From: Chryseobacterium sp. G0201 | GTDB taxonomy: Bacteria > Bacteroidota > Bacteroidia > Flavobacteriales > Weeksellaceae | DNA: 64,000 nucleotides | Reading direction: 5' to 3' | Assembly (NCBI RefSeq): GCF_003815655.1 | Contig: NZ_CP033917.1 | Location: forward strand, 2,232,001 to 2,296,000 | Shown: one piece after another, positions 7,989-15,908 of the stretch | Position numbering within the stretch: the first letter of the stretch is position 1 | Layout of the letters: each line of letters opens with the position of its first letter | Translations under genes and position numbers: made by a program | The notes under the pieces: model-generated | What the model saw: the letters and a program-made list of their open reading frames with translations, nothing else | Told to the model about the DNA's origin: nothing | Databases searched by the model: none

Positions 7989-8572
7989 ATTTCCTGGTTA
8001 TCTATTTCTACTGTTTCTGCAGTATTCGGTTTAAAAAAACTGAAACTCACGTTTCCGTATTTTCTGGTTTCTAAAAAGTTGGGATGATCAAATTTCAGTC
8101 TGCTTTGATGTTCAACAATCAGAACACCGTTTTCTTTTAAATATTTGTTATTTAATACTAAAGAAAGCAGTTCGTAGTATTTTTTTTCTTCCATCTCGAA
8201 TGGCGCGTCAGAAAAAACGATCTCAAAAGATTTTTTATTTCTGAATTTTTTTAACCAGTCAAAAGCATCTCCTCTCTGAACGCTCACCTGTACAGACATA
8301 TCAAGTTCTGAAGCAGTAGAATTAAGGAATGAAGTGTGTTTTGGATTCATTTCTACAGACGTTACGTCTTTGCAGCCTCTTGAAGCAAATTCGAATGTGA
8401 TAGACCCGATTCCTGCGAAAAGATCCAGCACGGAGATCGACTGCATATCATACGTGTTTTCTATGATACTGAACAAAGCTTCCTTTGCAAAATCCGTCGT
8501 AGGTCTTACATCAAAATTCTTTGGAGCTGCTATTTTTTTGGCTTTCCATCGGCCGGATATTATTCTGTACAT
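7985..8572 (-). CDS. rsmD: 16S rRNA (guanine966-N2)-methyltransferase
   Basis: SAM-dependent methyltransferase acting on G966 of 16S rRNA. MYRIISGRWKAKKI with VRPTTDFAKEALFSII is the RsmD N-terminal signature, and LDLFAGIGSITFEFASRG (about 49-66) is the SAM-binding motif I. The catalytic-loop motif is usually DPPF or DPPY; here it reads DAPF, with Ala replacing the first Pro. Length 195 is normal. It overlaps the convergent HxlR gene by four bases and lies downstream of the DUF3822 gene on the same strand, a pairing common in Bacteroidota. Confidence 0.92.
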   Translation of the reverse strand: MYRIISGRWKAKKIAAPKNFDVRPTTDFAKEALFSIIENTYDMQSISVLDLFAGIGSITFEFASRGCKDVTSVEMNPKHTSFLNSTASELDMSVQVSVQRGDAFDWLKKFRNKKSFEIVFSDAPFEMEEKKYYELLSLVLNNKYLKENGVLIVEHQSRLKFDHPNFLETRKYGNVSFSFFKPNTAETVEIDNQEI

Positions 8573-8580
8573 TCTTTTAG

Positions 8581-8653
8581 GGTTTAGGTGATGGTTTTAG
8601 GAATTAGAAAATATTAGAATAGGAACTAAGCCCTAAATCCTCATTCCTAGTAC
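8581..8653. repeat. Intergenic imperfect palindrome of TTAGG/CCTAA words
   Basis: The left half repeats GGTTTAGG, TTTTAGGAATTAG; the right half repeats CCCTAAATCC, TTCCTAG, ACCTAATTC. The two halves are imperfect reverse complements. It fills the spacer between the DUF3822 gene and rsmD and has no reading frame. Confidence 0.5.
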
Positions 8654-9370
8654 CTAATTCAAAATGAAATTCTTATTAGGAACATTATCAAATACAATTT
8701 TTAGATTCTTTACAAATTTTTGTAATTCTGAAATAAAGGTTTCATTTTCAGTAGTTTCTCCGTAAGCAAAAAAACTGGTTTCATTAATTCCAAAACCTAT
8801 TTTACTTAACGTAAACATTACAAAATAAAGAAAATCTACCTCCGAATTTACATCCAGATTATTGTATAAGATGATTTTTTTATTGTCAATGGCAAAAAAC
8901 TCACACTGATTATGATACAAATTAATGTGAATTTCTTTGTTATTTTTATTGTTGATTGAATTTAAAAACTTTTCTCCAGAAAAATTAAAATGAACCGGAA
9001 TCGCCAATTCTTTAATTTTCTTGTAAAAATTTTTCGGAAAAGTATAGTAAAACTGAACCTTGAATTTTTTATTCACAGAAAGCATCAGTTCTTCATTTTC
9101 TTTATCCACAGGAGCATTGAAGGCAATTAATTCAAATCCGGCATCATGCTCCGAAAATCCTTCAGGCATTAGAGTAAAATGGTTCAGTGACGAGATTACA
9201 TGAATTTCGTCAAATCTTTGTTTTATTAGAATATTATCCAGTTGATCAGCAATAAAATTTTCCGGAGTTTCTTCTGTCACAAAATAAGATTTTTCCTCCA
9301 AAACGCTTTTATTCTTAGCTATTTGGTAGATCAGTCCGTCTTTGGTAAAAAGTAAATTAAGTACGTTCAT
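8654..9370 (-). CDS. DUF3822 family protein
   Basis: 238-residue protein that resembles the DUF3822 family, found almost only in Bacteroidota and often beside rsmD and coaD. The family is thought to have an actin-like ATPase fold; that is from general knowledge and was not tested here. Visible features: no signal peptide or membrane segment, a repeated strand pattern, and many Phe, Asn and Lys residues. Its stop lies 81 nt before the rsmD start with a palindromic spacer between. Function unknown; an RNA-modification partner role for RsmD is only a guess from neighbourhood. Confidence 0.75.
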   Translation of the reverse strand: MNVLNLLFTKDGLIYQIAKNKSVLEEKSYFVTEETPENFIADQLDNILIKQRFDEIHVISSLNHFTLMPEGFSEHDAGFELIAFNAPVDKENEELMLSVNKKFKVQFYYTFPKNFYKKIKELAIPVHFNFSGEKFLNSINNKNNKEIHINLYHNQCEFFAIDNKKIILYNNLDVNSEVDFLYFVMFTLSKIGFGINETSFFAYGETTENETFISELQKFVKNLKIVFDNVPNKNFILN

Positions 9371-9388
9371 ATTACAATTGTTGCAAAT

Positions 9389-9883
9389 TTAGTGAAATTC
9401 TACCATTACCGCACCTGATTGATGATGAAGTATGTCTTTATTGTAAAAATCGAGATTACTTTGGCTTTCCAACACATCGAAAACCATTCTTTGCAGAACA
9501 CCATCGCCAATTCCGTGAACGATTTCCAGCCTTTTTAAATTATTTTTCCTGCAAAATGCAATGGTTTCCAATAACTTTTCTTTTTGAATGAAGAGTCTTT
9601 CAAAACCGTCATAATCATTAGGATTTTTAACTAAATTATGAAAATGTAAGTCTAAAATCAAAGCATTATTTTGATGTTTTTTTGAAACAACCTTTTTGGG
9701 TTCGGGTTTTCTTACAACTTTAATATTTTCATAAAGATCAGCATTTTTAGGAACCAATTTCTCTTGTGGATATTGATAGGTAAATCCATATTCGTCTTTA
9801 AAAACCACAGTTTTTCCGTGAACGGAAGTCACAATTCCGCTTAAATCTTCGTCTACCACAGAAACTTTATCACCTATCTTCAT
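9389..9883 (-). CDS. Smr-domain protein
   Basis: About 164 residues from the ATG at 9883. The first 65 residues form a small beta-domain (KIGDKVSVVDEDLSGIVTSV) like the KOW-type start of DUF2027/MutS2-like proteins. The C-terminal half is an Smr domain with LDLHFHNL and HGIGDGVLQ, the LDxH and HGxGxG motifs linked to nuclease or nucleic-acid binding. A longer frame begins at 9916 (MCLLCLYLKII), but that extension is unlike the family and was dropped. It is 18 nt upstream of the DUF3822 gene, so DUF3822 and rsmD may be in one transcript. Possible role in RNA or DNA turnover; substrate unknown. Confidence 0.82.
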   Translation of the reverse strand: MKIGDKVSVVDEDLSGIVTSVHGKTVVFKDEYGFTYQYPQEKLVPKNADLYENIKVVRKPEPKKVVSKKHQNNALILDLHFHNLVKNPNDYDGFERLFIQKEKLLETIAFCRKNNLKRLEIVHGIGDGVLQRMVFDVLESQSNLDFYNKDILHHQSGAVMVEFH

Positions 9884-9904
9884 AATAATTTTTAAATATA
9901 AACA

Positions 9905-9957
9905 CAAAAGACACAAATAATATCACGAATTTCCACAAATTTAAATCGTGATATTTG
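9905..9957. repeat. Intergenic repeat of CACGAAT/CACAAAT words with hairpin
   Basis: CACAAAAGACACAAATAATA is followed by CACGAATTTCCACAAATTT; ATATCACGA (about 9918) pairs with TCGTGATAT (about 9947). Spacers of CACGAAT-like words are common in Bacteroidota genomes. No gene is visible here. Confidence 0.45.
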
Positions 9958-9989
9958 TGAAAGTATTAGTGATATTCTTGTTTAAAATA

Positions 9990-10487
9990 TCAAATTTTTG
10001 GACCTAATTCAATAACCTCAAGATCTTTTATTTCTTCACCATCAACCACAAAACGCATCATTGTTCTCATTTTATGCCAACCTTGTTTTCCGCAAGCTCC
10101 GGGATTAAGATGAAGAAGATCGTTTTTTTTGTCATACATCGCCTTTAAGATATGAGAATGCCCTGAAATAAATAATTTCGGAGCTTTTTCAGCAATTTCT
10201 TCTTTTGTTAAAGGGGTGTATTTTCCGGGATAACCTCCGATATGAATCATTAAAACTTCCAGACTTTCACAAAAAAATCGGTTTACTTCAGGAAATTCAG
10301 AACGGATTTTAGCATTGTCAATATTTCCGTAAACGCCTTTTAATGGTTTAATTTTTTCTAATTCTTCAATAATCTCGAAGCTTCCAAAATCTCCGCAATG
10401 CCAAATTTCATCAGCTTGTCGGGCATATTCTAAAATTCGGTCATCAATATAGGAATGGGAGTCGGAAAGGAGGAGGATCTTGGTCAT
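9990..10487 (-). CDS. YfcE/MJ0936-type metallophosphoesterase
   Basis: Calcineurin-like phosphodiesterase of the small YfcE/YfcE-like family, 165 residues, two-metal enzyme. Metal-binding motifs appear in order: DSHS (residues 9-12), HCGDFG (30-35), GNID (about 54-57), and SGHSH (about 112-116), then HLNPGACG near residue 127. The usual GNCD is GNID here, which keeps the Asn. It starts directly after the stop of the next gene upstream (10488) with no gap, so the two are co-transcribed and probably translationally coupled. The physiological substrate of YfcE-type enzymes is not established. Confidence 0.88.
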   Translation of the reverse strand: MTKILLLSDSHSYIDDRILEYARQADEIWHCGDFGSFEIIEELEKIKPLKGVYGNIDNAKIRSEFPEVNRFFCESLEVLMIHIGGYPGKYTPLTKEEIAEKAPKLFISGHSHILKAMYDKKNDLLHLNPGACGKQGWHKMRTMMRFVVDGEEIKDLEVIELGPKI

Positions 10488-10937
10488 TTATCTAAAAGTT
10501 CTTTCAGTAATATTTTCATCATATTTCTCTTTAAAAATAGCAACACGCTCAGAATTCAATTCTCCATCATGACTAAGCACTCTTTCTTTGATCAGCCATC
10601 TTATCAATTTTTCCATTCCTTTTCTGGAGTTCATGAAATTGGCAATTTTTGCGATATCAGTTGATTCTATTTTTACTTTCTCAGTTAGAAAATTTAGGAT
10701 AAAATAATCATCGTTTACATATTTTGGAGTTTCATTATCCATATATCTGTAAAGCAAAATTTCCTCATCATCTTTCATGGAAAAGAAAGAGTATTGAGAA
10801 ATGTTGATTTTTTCAACTTTTAAAATCTGTTTTCCGTCAAGCAAAACTTTATCGTCTTTGATAATGGCTTCCTGTGAAAAATATAAATGAAAACTGATTG
10901 TTAATAAAAAGAAAATTAATAGCTTTTTTGCTGTCAT
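10488..10937 (-). CDS. Secreted or periplasmic hypothetical protein
   Basis: 149 residues, not recognised. The N-terminus MTAKKLLIFFLLTISFHLYFSQ is a signal peptide ending in the SQ/AQ pattern frequent in this window. The mature part is acidic and charged (EEILLYRY, KYVNDDYFILNFLTEKV, EKLIRWLIKERVL), with no membrane segment and no cysteine. Its stop touches the start of the phosphoesterase gene. A -7 element lies at 10961-10968, so this pair forms a two-gene operon. Function cannot be assigned. Confidence 0.75.
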   Translation of the reverse strand: MTAKKLLIFFLLTISFHLYFSQEAIIKDDKVLLDGKQILKVEKINISQYSFFSMKDDEEILLYRYMDNETPKYVNDDYFILNFLTEKVKIESTDIAKIANFMNSRKGMEKLIRWLIKERVLSHDGELNSERVAIFKEKYDENITERTFR

Positions 10938-10960
10938 TTTTTAGTGTTTAAATCAAGATA

Positions 10961-10968
10961 CAAATTTA
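10961..10968 (-). promoter_or_regulatory. Promoter -7 element for the hypothetical-yfcE operon
   Basis: On the minus strand this reads TAAATTTG, matching TAnnTTTG, 23 nt upstream of the ATG at 10937. Confidence 0.6.
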
Positions 10969-10989
10969 CTCAATAAATGTTGAATTGAT

Positions 10990-10997
10990 TAACTTTG
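10990..10997 (+). promoter_or_regulatory. Promoter -7 element for serine hydrolase gene
   Basis: TAACTTTG matches TAnnTTTG, 16 nt upstream of the ATG at 11014. Confidence 0.6.
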
Positions 10998-11013
10998 AAA
11001 AAATTTAAAAATA

Positions 11014-12558
11014 ATGAAGCATAACTTTTCCTTGTTCTTTATTTTTCTTTCTCTGATGTCTTTTGCGCAGGTTGAAGAAAAAAAACTGGATGAATTGATC
11101 CAGAATACCTTAAAAACTTTTGACGTTCCCGGAATGTCTGTCGGAGTAATCAAAGATGGTAAATTGATCTATTCTAAAGGGTTTGGAGTACGTTCTTTAA
11201 CGACAAAACAGCCAATGGACGACAATACTTTGGTGGGAATTGCTTCCAATTCAAAAGGTTTTACCTGTACGGCATTAGCGATTTTAGCAGATGAAGGGAA
11301 GTTGAACTGGGATGATAAAGTTTCAAAATATATTCCTGAATTTCAAATGTATGATCCTTATGTTTCTCAAAATGTTACGATTAAAGATTTAGTCACCCAC
11401 AGAGCAGGATTAGGCTTGGGACAAGGTGATTTGATGTTTTTTCCTGAAGGCGGAAGTTTAACGGTGAATGATATCGTTCATAATGTAAGATATTTAAAAC
11501 CTGAAAATCCTTTCAGAACGACTTTAGATTATAACAATATCATGTTTATAGTTGCCGGAGAAGTGATTCACCGAGTTTCAGGATTAAGCTGGGCGGATTT
11601 TATTGAACAGAGAATTATGAAACCTGTTGGCATGACCTCAAGTTTCGGAAGCTACAACAGAGCAAAAGCCATAACCAATAAAATTGATGCTCATGCACCT
11701 GTAAATGGAAAAGCGATTGCAGTTCCTCACGACTGGAACGAAACAGCCAACGCTGCAGGTGGAATTATGAGCAACATTAAAGACATGACGACTTGGGCAG
11801 AATTTTTATTAAATAATTTCACTACAAAAGACGGCAAAAAATTAGTTTCAGATAAAAATGTTCAACAGCTTTGGAGTTTACAGATTCCGGATAAAGTAGC
11901 GGCAAAAAGTCCTTATGATACTAGCTTTTACGGTTACGGAATGGGTTGGTTTTTAAGTGATGTGAAAGGTCACAAACAAGTTCAGCATACAGGTGGATTG
12001 ATTGGAACCGTAACTCAATTTACCTTAATTCCGGATATGAAATTAGGAATTGTAGTCTTGACAAATCAACAATCTGGAGCAGCTTTCAATACGATCACAA
12101 ATACGGTAAAAGATTCTTATTTAGGAGTTGCAGACCGAAATTGGCTGAAAACTTACGGTGAAAGAATGGCAAAAAACGAAGCTGTTTATGAAAAACAAAA
12201 GAAAGAAGCTTTTACAAAATCTGAGACATTTAAGAAAGATAAAAGTCTTCAACCGAAAGCAGAGCAGTTTGTAGGAAGTTATAATGATGTTTGGTTCGGA
12301 GATGTAGAAATTTCTCAACAGGGGAATAATTATAGAATTTCGTGCAAAAATTCTCCTAGATTAAAAGGTGAACTGCTTCCGTATTCAAACAATTCTTTCA
12401 TTATAAAATGGGATGACAGAAGTTACGACGCCGATTCTTACATTATTTTTAATTATAATGAAAATGGAAAAGCAGAATCTGCAAAGTTGAAACCTATTTC
12501 AGATATTACGGATTTCAGTTTCGATTTTGATGACCTGGATTTGAAGAGAAAGTCGTGA
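11014..12558 (+). CDS. Secreted class C beta-lactamase-like serine hydrolase
   Basis: Penicillin-binding-protein/beta-lactamase fold hydrolase, 514 residues. Signal peptide at 1-18 (ends SFAQ). The catalytic motifs are all present: SxxK at Ser78-Lys81 (SNSK), YxN at Tyr173-Asn175 (YNN), and HTG at His325-Gly327. After the catalytic domain (about 20-370) there is a C-terminal DUF3471-like beta domain (about 400-510). This layout is that of secreted esterases or D-aminopeptidases of the S12 group, which usually are not true beta-lactamases. It has its own promoter and a strong terminator. The substrate is unknown; peptide or ester hydrolysis is likely. Confidence 0.88.
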   Translation: MKHNFSLFFIFLSLMSFAQVEEKKLDELIQNTLKTFDVPGMSVGVIKDGKLIYSKGFGVRSLTTKQPMDDNTLVGIASNSKGFTCTALAILADEGKLNWDDKVSKYIPEFQMYDPYVSQNVTIKDLVTHRAGLGLGQGDLMFFPEGGSLTVNDIVHNVRYLKPENPFRTTLDYNNIMFIVAGEVIHRVSGLSWADFIEQRIMKPVGMTSSFGSYNRAKAITNKIDAHAPVNGKAIAVPHDWNETANAAGGIMSNIKDMTTWAEFLLNNFTTKDGKKLVSDKNVQQLWSLQIPDKVAAKSPYDTSFYGYGMGWFLSDVKGHKQVQHTGGLIGTVTQFTLIPDMKLGIVVLTNQQSGAAFNTITNTVKDSYLGVADRNWLKTYGERMAKNEAVYEKQKKEAFTKSETFKKDKSLQPKAEQFVGSYNDVWFGDVEISQQGNNYRISCKNSPRLKGELLPYSNNSFIIKWDDRSYDADSYIIFNYNENGKAESAKLKPISDITDFSFDFDDLDLKRKS

Positions 12559-12570
12559 TTTTTAAATATA

Positions 12571-12600
12571 ATAAAAGCTCCAAAATGTTGGAGCTTTTAT
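12571..12600. terminator. Intrinsic terminator, serine hydrolase / sixA
   Basis: A 13-bp perfect stem (12571-12583 with 12588-12600) around AATG. The stem core is AAAAGCTCCAA/TTGGAGCTTTT, giving a T-rich tail on either strand, so it can serve both convergent genes. Confidence 0.85.
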
Positions 12601-12622
12601 TATATAAGGGAAATTGATTCAA

Positions 12623-13099
12623 TTAAATTTTCCCCGGCTCATAAAAAAATAATAATTTCTTATTCGCTCCATCAAATTCAGACCACGAATTGCAGTCGAT
12701 TTCAAAACCGGCAACACCGCATGTCGGAAAATGGAAAATATCGTCAGAAATGGAATTCGCAAAGTTAGAAATCCCATTATTATGTGAGAAAATAGCTACG
12801 GAATCATGATCATTATCCAAGTCATAAATTACAGATTCAAAATTTCTTTCCGATGGATTATACAATTTTTCATCAGTCATAATGTTGATCTGATAGGCTT
12901 GATTGAAAATTTTGCACGTATTCAAAGCACGGACAGCCGGACTCGATACCAGATAATCGATGGAAATTTTATTGGATTTTAAAAATCTGGACATATTCAT
13001 AGCATCTTCTAACCCTTTGTCTGCCAGAGGTCTGTCGAAATCCTCTGTTTCTTCCGGCCAGTCGCTTTTTGCATGTCTTACAAGGATGAGTTTCTTCAT
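12623..13099 (-). CDS. SixA-type histidine phosphatase
   Basis: Histidine phosphatase superfamily (phosphoglycerate mutase-like), 158 residues, cytoplasmic. The catalytic RHAKSDWP motif (RHG-type) is at residues 8-15, and IFSHNNGISNFAN near 103-115 supplies the second catalytic His. The SixA group acts on phosphohistidine proteins in E. coli; whether this one does is unknown. Length and motif order fit the family. Convergent with the serine hydrolase gene and divergent from ruvX. Identification as a small histidine phosphatase is firm, the substrate is not. Confidence 0.88.
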   Translation of the reverse strand: MKKLILVRHAKSDWPEETEDFDRPLADKGLEDAMNMSRFLKSNKISIDYLVSSPAVRALNTCKIFNQAYQINIMTDEKLYNPSERNFESVIYDLDNDHDSVAIFSHNNGISNFANSISDDIFHFPTCGVAGFEIDCNSWSEFDGANKKLLFFYEPGKI

Positions 13100-13197
13100 A
13101 ATTTCGTTTTTGGAAGATTAAAATTATAAAAAAAATAATGGAATAAAACATGATTCATAAAAAAAACTACGTCACGAATAAAATCATTAAAATTTAC

Positions 13198-13205
13198 TAA
13201 ATTTG
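13198..13205 (+). promoter_or_regulatory. Promoter -7 element next to ruvX ATG
   Basis: TAAATTTG matches TAnnTTTG and ends only 7 nt before the ATG at 13213. The start site should therefore fall at or within a base or two of the start codon, giving a leaderless mRNA. Confidence 0.65.
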
Positions 13206-13212
13206 CAAACTT

Positions 13213-13629
13213 ATGGGACAGATCCTTGCAATAGACTATGGAAAGGCTCGCTGCGGTATTGCGGCGACAGATGACATGCAGATCATTGCGAGTGGTCTCG
13301 ATACGGTACAAACTCAATTTTTAATGGAATTTTTGAAAAAATATTTCACCGAAAACAGAGTAGATGATATTGTTGTAGGGCTTCCTACAGATTTGAAAGG
13401 AAATATTTCCGAGATAGAAACTGATATTCTGAAATTTATAGAAATATTTAAAAAAGAATTTTCAGATATACCCGTTCATCGCTTAGATGAGAGATTTACG
13501 TCCAAAATGGCTTCGTTTTTTATTTCTCAAAGTGGGAAAAGCAAAAAACAGAGACAGCAAAAAGGATTAATAGATAAAGTAAGTGCAACCATCATATTGC
13601 AGAATTTTTTAGAACAAAGAACAAGATGA
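13213..13629 (+). CDS. ruvX: RuvX/YqgF family Holliday junction resolvase-like protein
   Basis: RNase H-fold protein of the YqgF family, 138 residues, linked to pre-16S rRNA processing and once proposed as a Holliday junction resolvase. Motifs in order: AIDYGKARCGIA (6-17), VVGLPTDLKG (about 54-63), LDERFTSKMA (about 94-103) and DKVSATIILQ (about 121-130). Acidic residues of the active site in motifs 1, 3 and 4 are present. It overlaps the peptide deformylase gene by four bases (ATGA), so the two are translationally coupled. The promoter is so close that the mRNA is likely leaderless. Confidence 0.93.
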   Translation: MGQILAIDYGKARCGIAATDDMQIIASGLDTVQTQFLMEFLKKYFTENRVDDIVVGLPTDLKGNISEIETDILKFIEIFKKEFSDIPVHRLDERFTSKMASFFISQSGKSKKQRQQKGLIDKVSATIILQNFLEQRTR

Positions 13630-14198
13630 TTTTACCGATAAGAGCCTTTGGGGATCCTGTTTTGAGAAAAGTAGGCAAAGATATAGACAAAGATTATCCC
13701 GATTTACAAGAATTGATTGACAACATGTTCGACACGATGAACAGTGCCAACGGAATTGGTCTGGCTGCTCCGCAAATTGGTCTTGACATCCGTGTATTTA
13801 TCATAGATGTTTCTCCATTAGCGGATGATGATGATTATGAGGATATTAAGGATGAATTGAAAGATTTTAAAAAAGTTTTTATTAACGCCAAAATTCTTGA
13901 AGAATCTGGTGAAGAATGGAAATTTAATGAAGGATGTCTTTCTATTCCTGACGTAAGAGAGGACGTTAAGAGAAAAAGTAATATCCTTATAGAATATTAT
14001 GACGAAAATTTCGTTAAGCATACGGAAACTTTTTCCGATATTAGAGCCCGCGTAATTCAACATGAATATGATCATATCGAAGGAACGCTGTTTACCGACC
14101 ATTTAAGCTCTTTGAAGAAGAAATTGGTAAAAGGTAAATTAACAAAGATTTCTCAGGGTGATGTAAGCATTAGCTACAAAATGAGATTTCCGAAATAG
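13626..14198 (+). CDS. def: Peptide deformylase
   Basis: Removes the formyl group from the N-terminal Met of new proteins, iron or zinc dependent, cytoplasmic. The three family motifs are intact: GIGLAAPQ (43-50), EGCLS (102-106) and the metal-binding HEYDH (146-150). Length 190 is slightly long because of an acidic insert (DDDDYEDIKDELKD, about 67-80) before motif 2. Such inserts are common in Bacteroidota enzymes. It starts inside the ruvX stop codon (ATGA). The methionine aminopeptidase acting next in the pathway is at 53.0 kb. Confidence 0.96.
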   Translation: MILPIRAFGDPVLRKVGKDIDKDYPDLQELIDNMFDTMNSANGIGLAAPQIGLDIRVFIIDVSPLADDDDYEDIKDELKDFKKVFINAKILEESGEEWKFNEGCLSIPDVREDVKRKSNILIEYYDENFVKHTETFSDIRARVIQHEYDHIEGTLFTDHLSSLKKKLVKGKLTKISQGDVSISYKMRFPK

Positions 14199-14299
14199 TT
14201 TGAATAATTAAGTAAAAAAAATAATAAACTGCAAAAAGCTTTCACACTAGGCTTGCCGAAGTACAAAAGCCGATTGCTACATTTAAAAAAAATAAAATT

Positions 14300-14860
14300 A
14301 TGCTGTTAGAAAAAATAATTTCAATCTCTGGAAAACCAGGACTTTACAAATTAGTTTCTCAATTAAGAAACGGTTTTATTATTGAAGATGTTACTACAAA
14401 AAAGAAAGTAAGCATTGGAAACTCTAGCCAGGTAAGTTTGCTGGATAATATCGCTATGTTTACGTTTGACAAAGAAGTTCCTTTGTTTGAAGTATTTGAA
14501 AATATTGCTAAAAACCAAGATTATAAAGAAACTATTTCTCACAAATCTACTGATGCTGAGTTGAAGGATTTCATGGGTGAATCTCTTCCAAACTACGATA
14601 CAGAAAGAGTTTATGCTTCTGATATCAAGAAATTGGCTCAATGGTACAATATTTTACACAAAGCGGGATATATTACTCCTGAAAGTTTTGTAAAAGCTGA
14701 ACCTGAAACTTTAGACCCGGTAACAGGTGAAGTAACTTTAACAGATAAGGAAGCTCCTAAAAAAGCAGCTCCAAAAGCTGACAAACCTGCTGCTCCGAAA
14801 GCAAAAGCTTCATCTGGTGCAAAAGCAGCTACAAAAAGTACACACAGAAAAATGGGATAG
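14300..14860 (+). CDS. DUF5606 family protein with Ala/Lys-rich tail
   Basis: 186-residue cytoplasmic protein resembling the DUF5606 family of Flavobacteriia. The conserved first part (about 1-130) starts MLLEKIISISGKPGLYKLV and contains VYASDIKKLAQWYNIL. The last 45 residues are a low-complexity tail of Lys, Ala and Pro (KKAAPKADKPAAPKAK), suggesting a basic, disordered nucleic-acid-binding or interaction tail. Function unknown. It follows def by 101 nt in the same direction and may be in the same transcript; the gap shows no clear terminator. Its own terminator lies just after it. Confidence 0.82.
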   Translation: MLLEKIISISGKPGLYKLVSQLRNGFIIEDVTTKKKVSIGNSSQVSLLDNIAMFTFDKEVPLFEVFENIAKNQDYKETISHKSTDAELKDFMGESLPNYDTERVYASDIKKLAQWYNILHKAGYITPESFVKAEPETLDPVTGEVTLTDKEAPKKAAPKADKPAAPKAKASSGAKAATKSTHRKMG

Positions 14861-14885
14861 TCTATCTATCTGAATTTTTAAATAT

Positions 14886-14922
14886 AAAGCCTTGTTGAGA
14901 ATTTTCTTGACAAGGTTTTTTG
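14886..14922 (+). terminator. Intrinsic terminator after DUF5606 gene
   Basis: AAGCCTTGT pairs with ACAAGGTTT with a 14-nt loop, followed by TTTTTTG. The stem is about 9 bp with one wobble. Confidence 0.7.
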
Positions 14923-14927
14923 TTTTC

Positions 14928-15091
14928 TCGCAAGGTTAAACAAAGAATATTGAAAGTATTAATAATTATAAAGATAAACCCAGCCACTTTGCTTATTTTT
15001 GAAATACAATTTGTTTTACTTTGATAAGTTTACGCCTTTGTCTAACTTAATTTGCATGATGCAGTTTATTATTCTTTGTTTATCCTTGCGA
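14928..15091. repeat. Palindromic intergenic element with 22-bp inverted ends
   Basis: The left end 14928-14949 (TCGCAAGGTTAAACAAAGAA and on) is the reverse complement of the right end 15070-15091, with one mismatch. The interior about 120 nt is AT-rich and repeats CTTTG/CAAAG words. It lies between the DUF5606 terminator and the mazG promoter and has no frame of note. It resembles a MITE-like or palindromic intergenic repeat. Confidence 0.65.
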
Positions 15092-15106
15092 TAAAATTTC
15101 ATTCCT

Positions 15107-15114
15107 TAAATTTG
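15107..15114 (+). promoter_or_regulatory. Promoter -7 element for mazG operon
   Basis: TAAATTTG matches TAnnTTTG and lies 20 nt upstream of the ATG at 15135. Confidence 0.6.
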
Positions 15115-15134
15115 TATCACTTGAATTCTTAATT

Positions 15135-15908
15135 ATGAATACCAAACAGGAAAAACTAGAAGCTTTCGGAAGATTGTTGGATATTATGGATGATCTGCGC
15201 GAAAAATGTCCGTGGGATCAGAAGCAAACGTTAGAATCACTTCGTCATTTGACGCTTGAAGAAACTTACGAGCTTTCAGATGCCATTTTAAAGGGCGATT
15301 TACAGGAGATTAAGAAAGAATTAGGTGATGTTTTGCTTCATCTTGTTTTCTATTCGAAAATAGGTTCTGAAAAAGAAAGTTTTGATATCGCTGATGTTAT
15401 TAATTCCTTAAATGAAAAATTAATTTTCCGTCATCCTCATATTTACGGTGATGTAGAAGTGAAAGATGAAGAAGAAGTAAAACAGAATTGGGAAAAGCTA
15501 AAATTAAAAGAAGGAAATAAATCTATTTTGGGCGGAGTTCCGAAAAGTCTGCCGAGTTTGGTGAAAGCTTACAGAATTCAGGACAAGGTAAAAGGAATTG
15601 GTTTTGAATTTCACGATGCAGAAGATGCCTGGAAAAAAGTAGATGAAGAAATTCAGGAATTTCATGCGGAAACTGATTTGGATAAAAAAGAACTGGAGCT
15701 GGGCGATGTATTTTTTTCATTGATCAATTATGCAAGAATTTCAGGAATTAATCCCGATTCAGCGTTGGAAAGAACTAATTTGAAATTTATCTCAAGATTT
15801 CAAAAAATGGAAAATATAGCTTTAGAAAAAAATGTAAAGCTTGAAGATATGTCTTTAGAAGAAATGGATATCCTTTGGGAGGAAGCTAAACTATTAAATA
15901 AAAACTAA
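15135..15908 (+). CDS. mazG: Nucleoside triphosphate pyrophosphohydrolase MazG
   Basis: All-alpha NTP pyrophosphohydrolase that hydrolyses nucleoside triphosphates to monophosphates, housecleaning of non-canonical nucleotides. Two MazG-like halves are visible: CPWDQKQTLESL with LEETYEL (about 25-55), where the EExxE metal ligands lie, then ELGDVLLHLVFYSKI (about 64-78); the second half repeats with DKVKGIGFEF and ELGDVFFSLINYARI. Length 257 matches the bacterial two-domain form. Its stop overlaps the ATG of the lipoprotein gene by one base, so they form an operon. Confidence 0.94.
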   Translation: MNTKQEKLEAFGRLLDIMDDLREKCPWDQKQTLESLRHLTLEETYELSDAILKGDLQEIKKELGDVLLHLVFYSKIGSEKESFDIADVINSLNEKLIFRHPHIYGDVEVKDEEEVKQNWEKLKLKEGNKSILGGVPKSLPSLVKAYRIQDKVKGIGFEFHDAEDAWKKVDEEIQEFHAETDLDKKELELGDVFFSLINYARISGINPDSALERTNLKFISRFQKMENIALEKNVKLEDMSLEEMDILWEEAKLLNKN

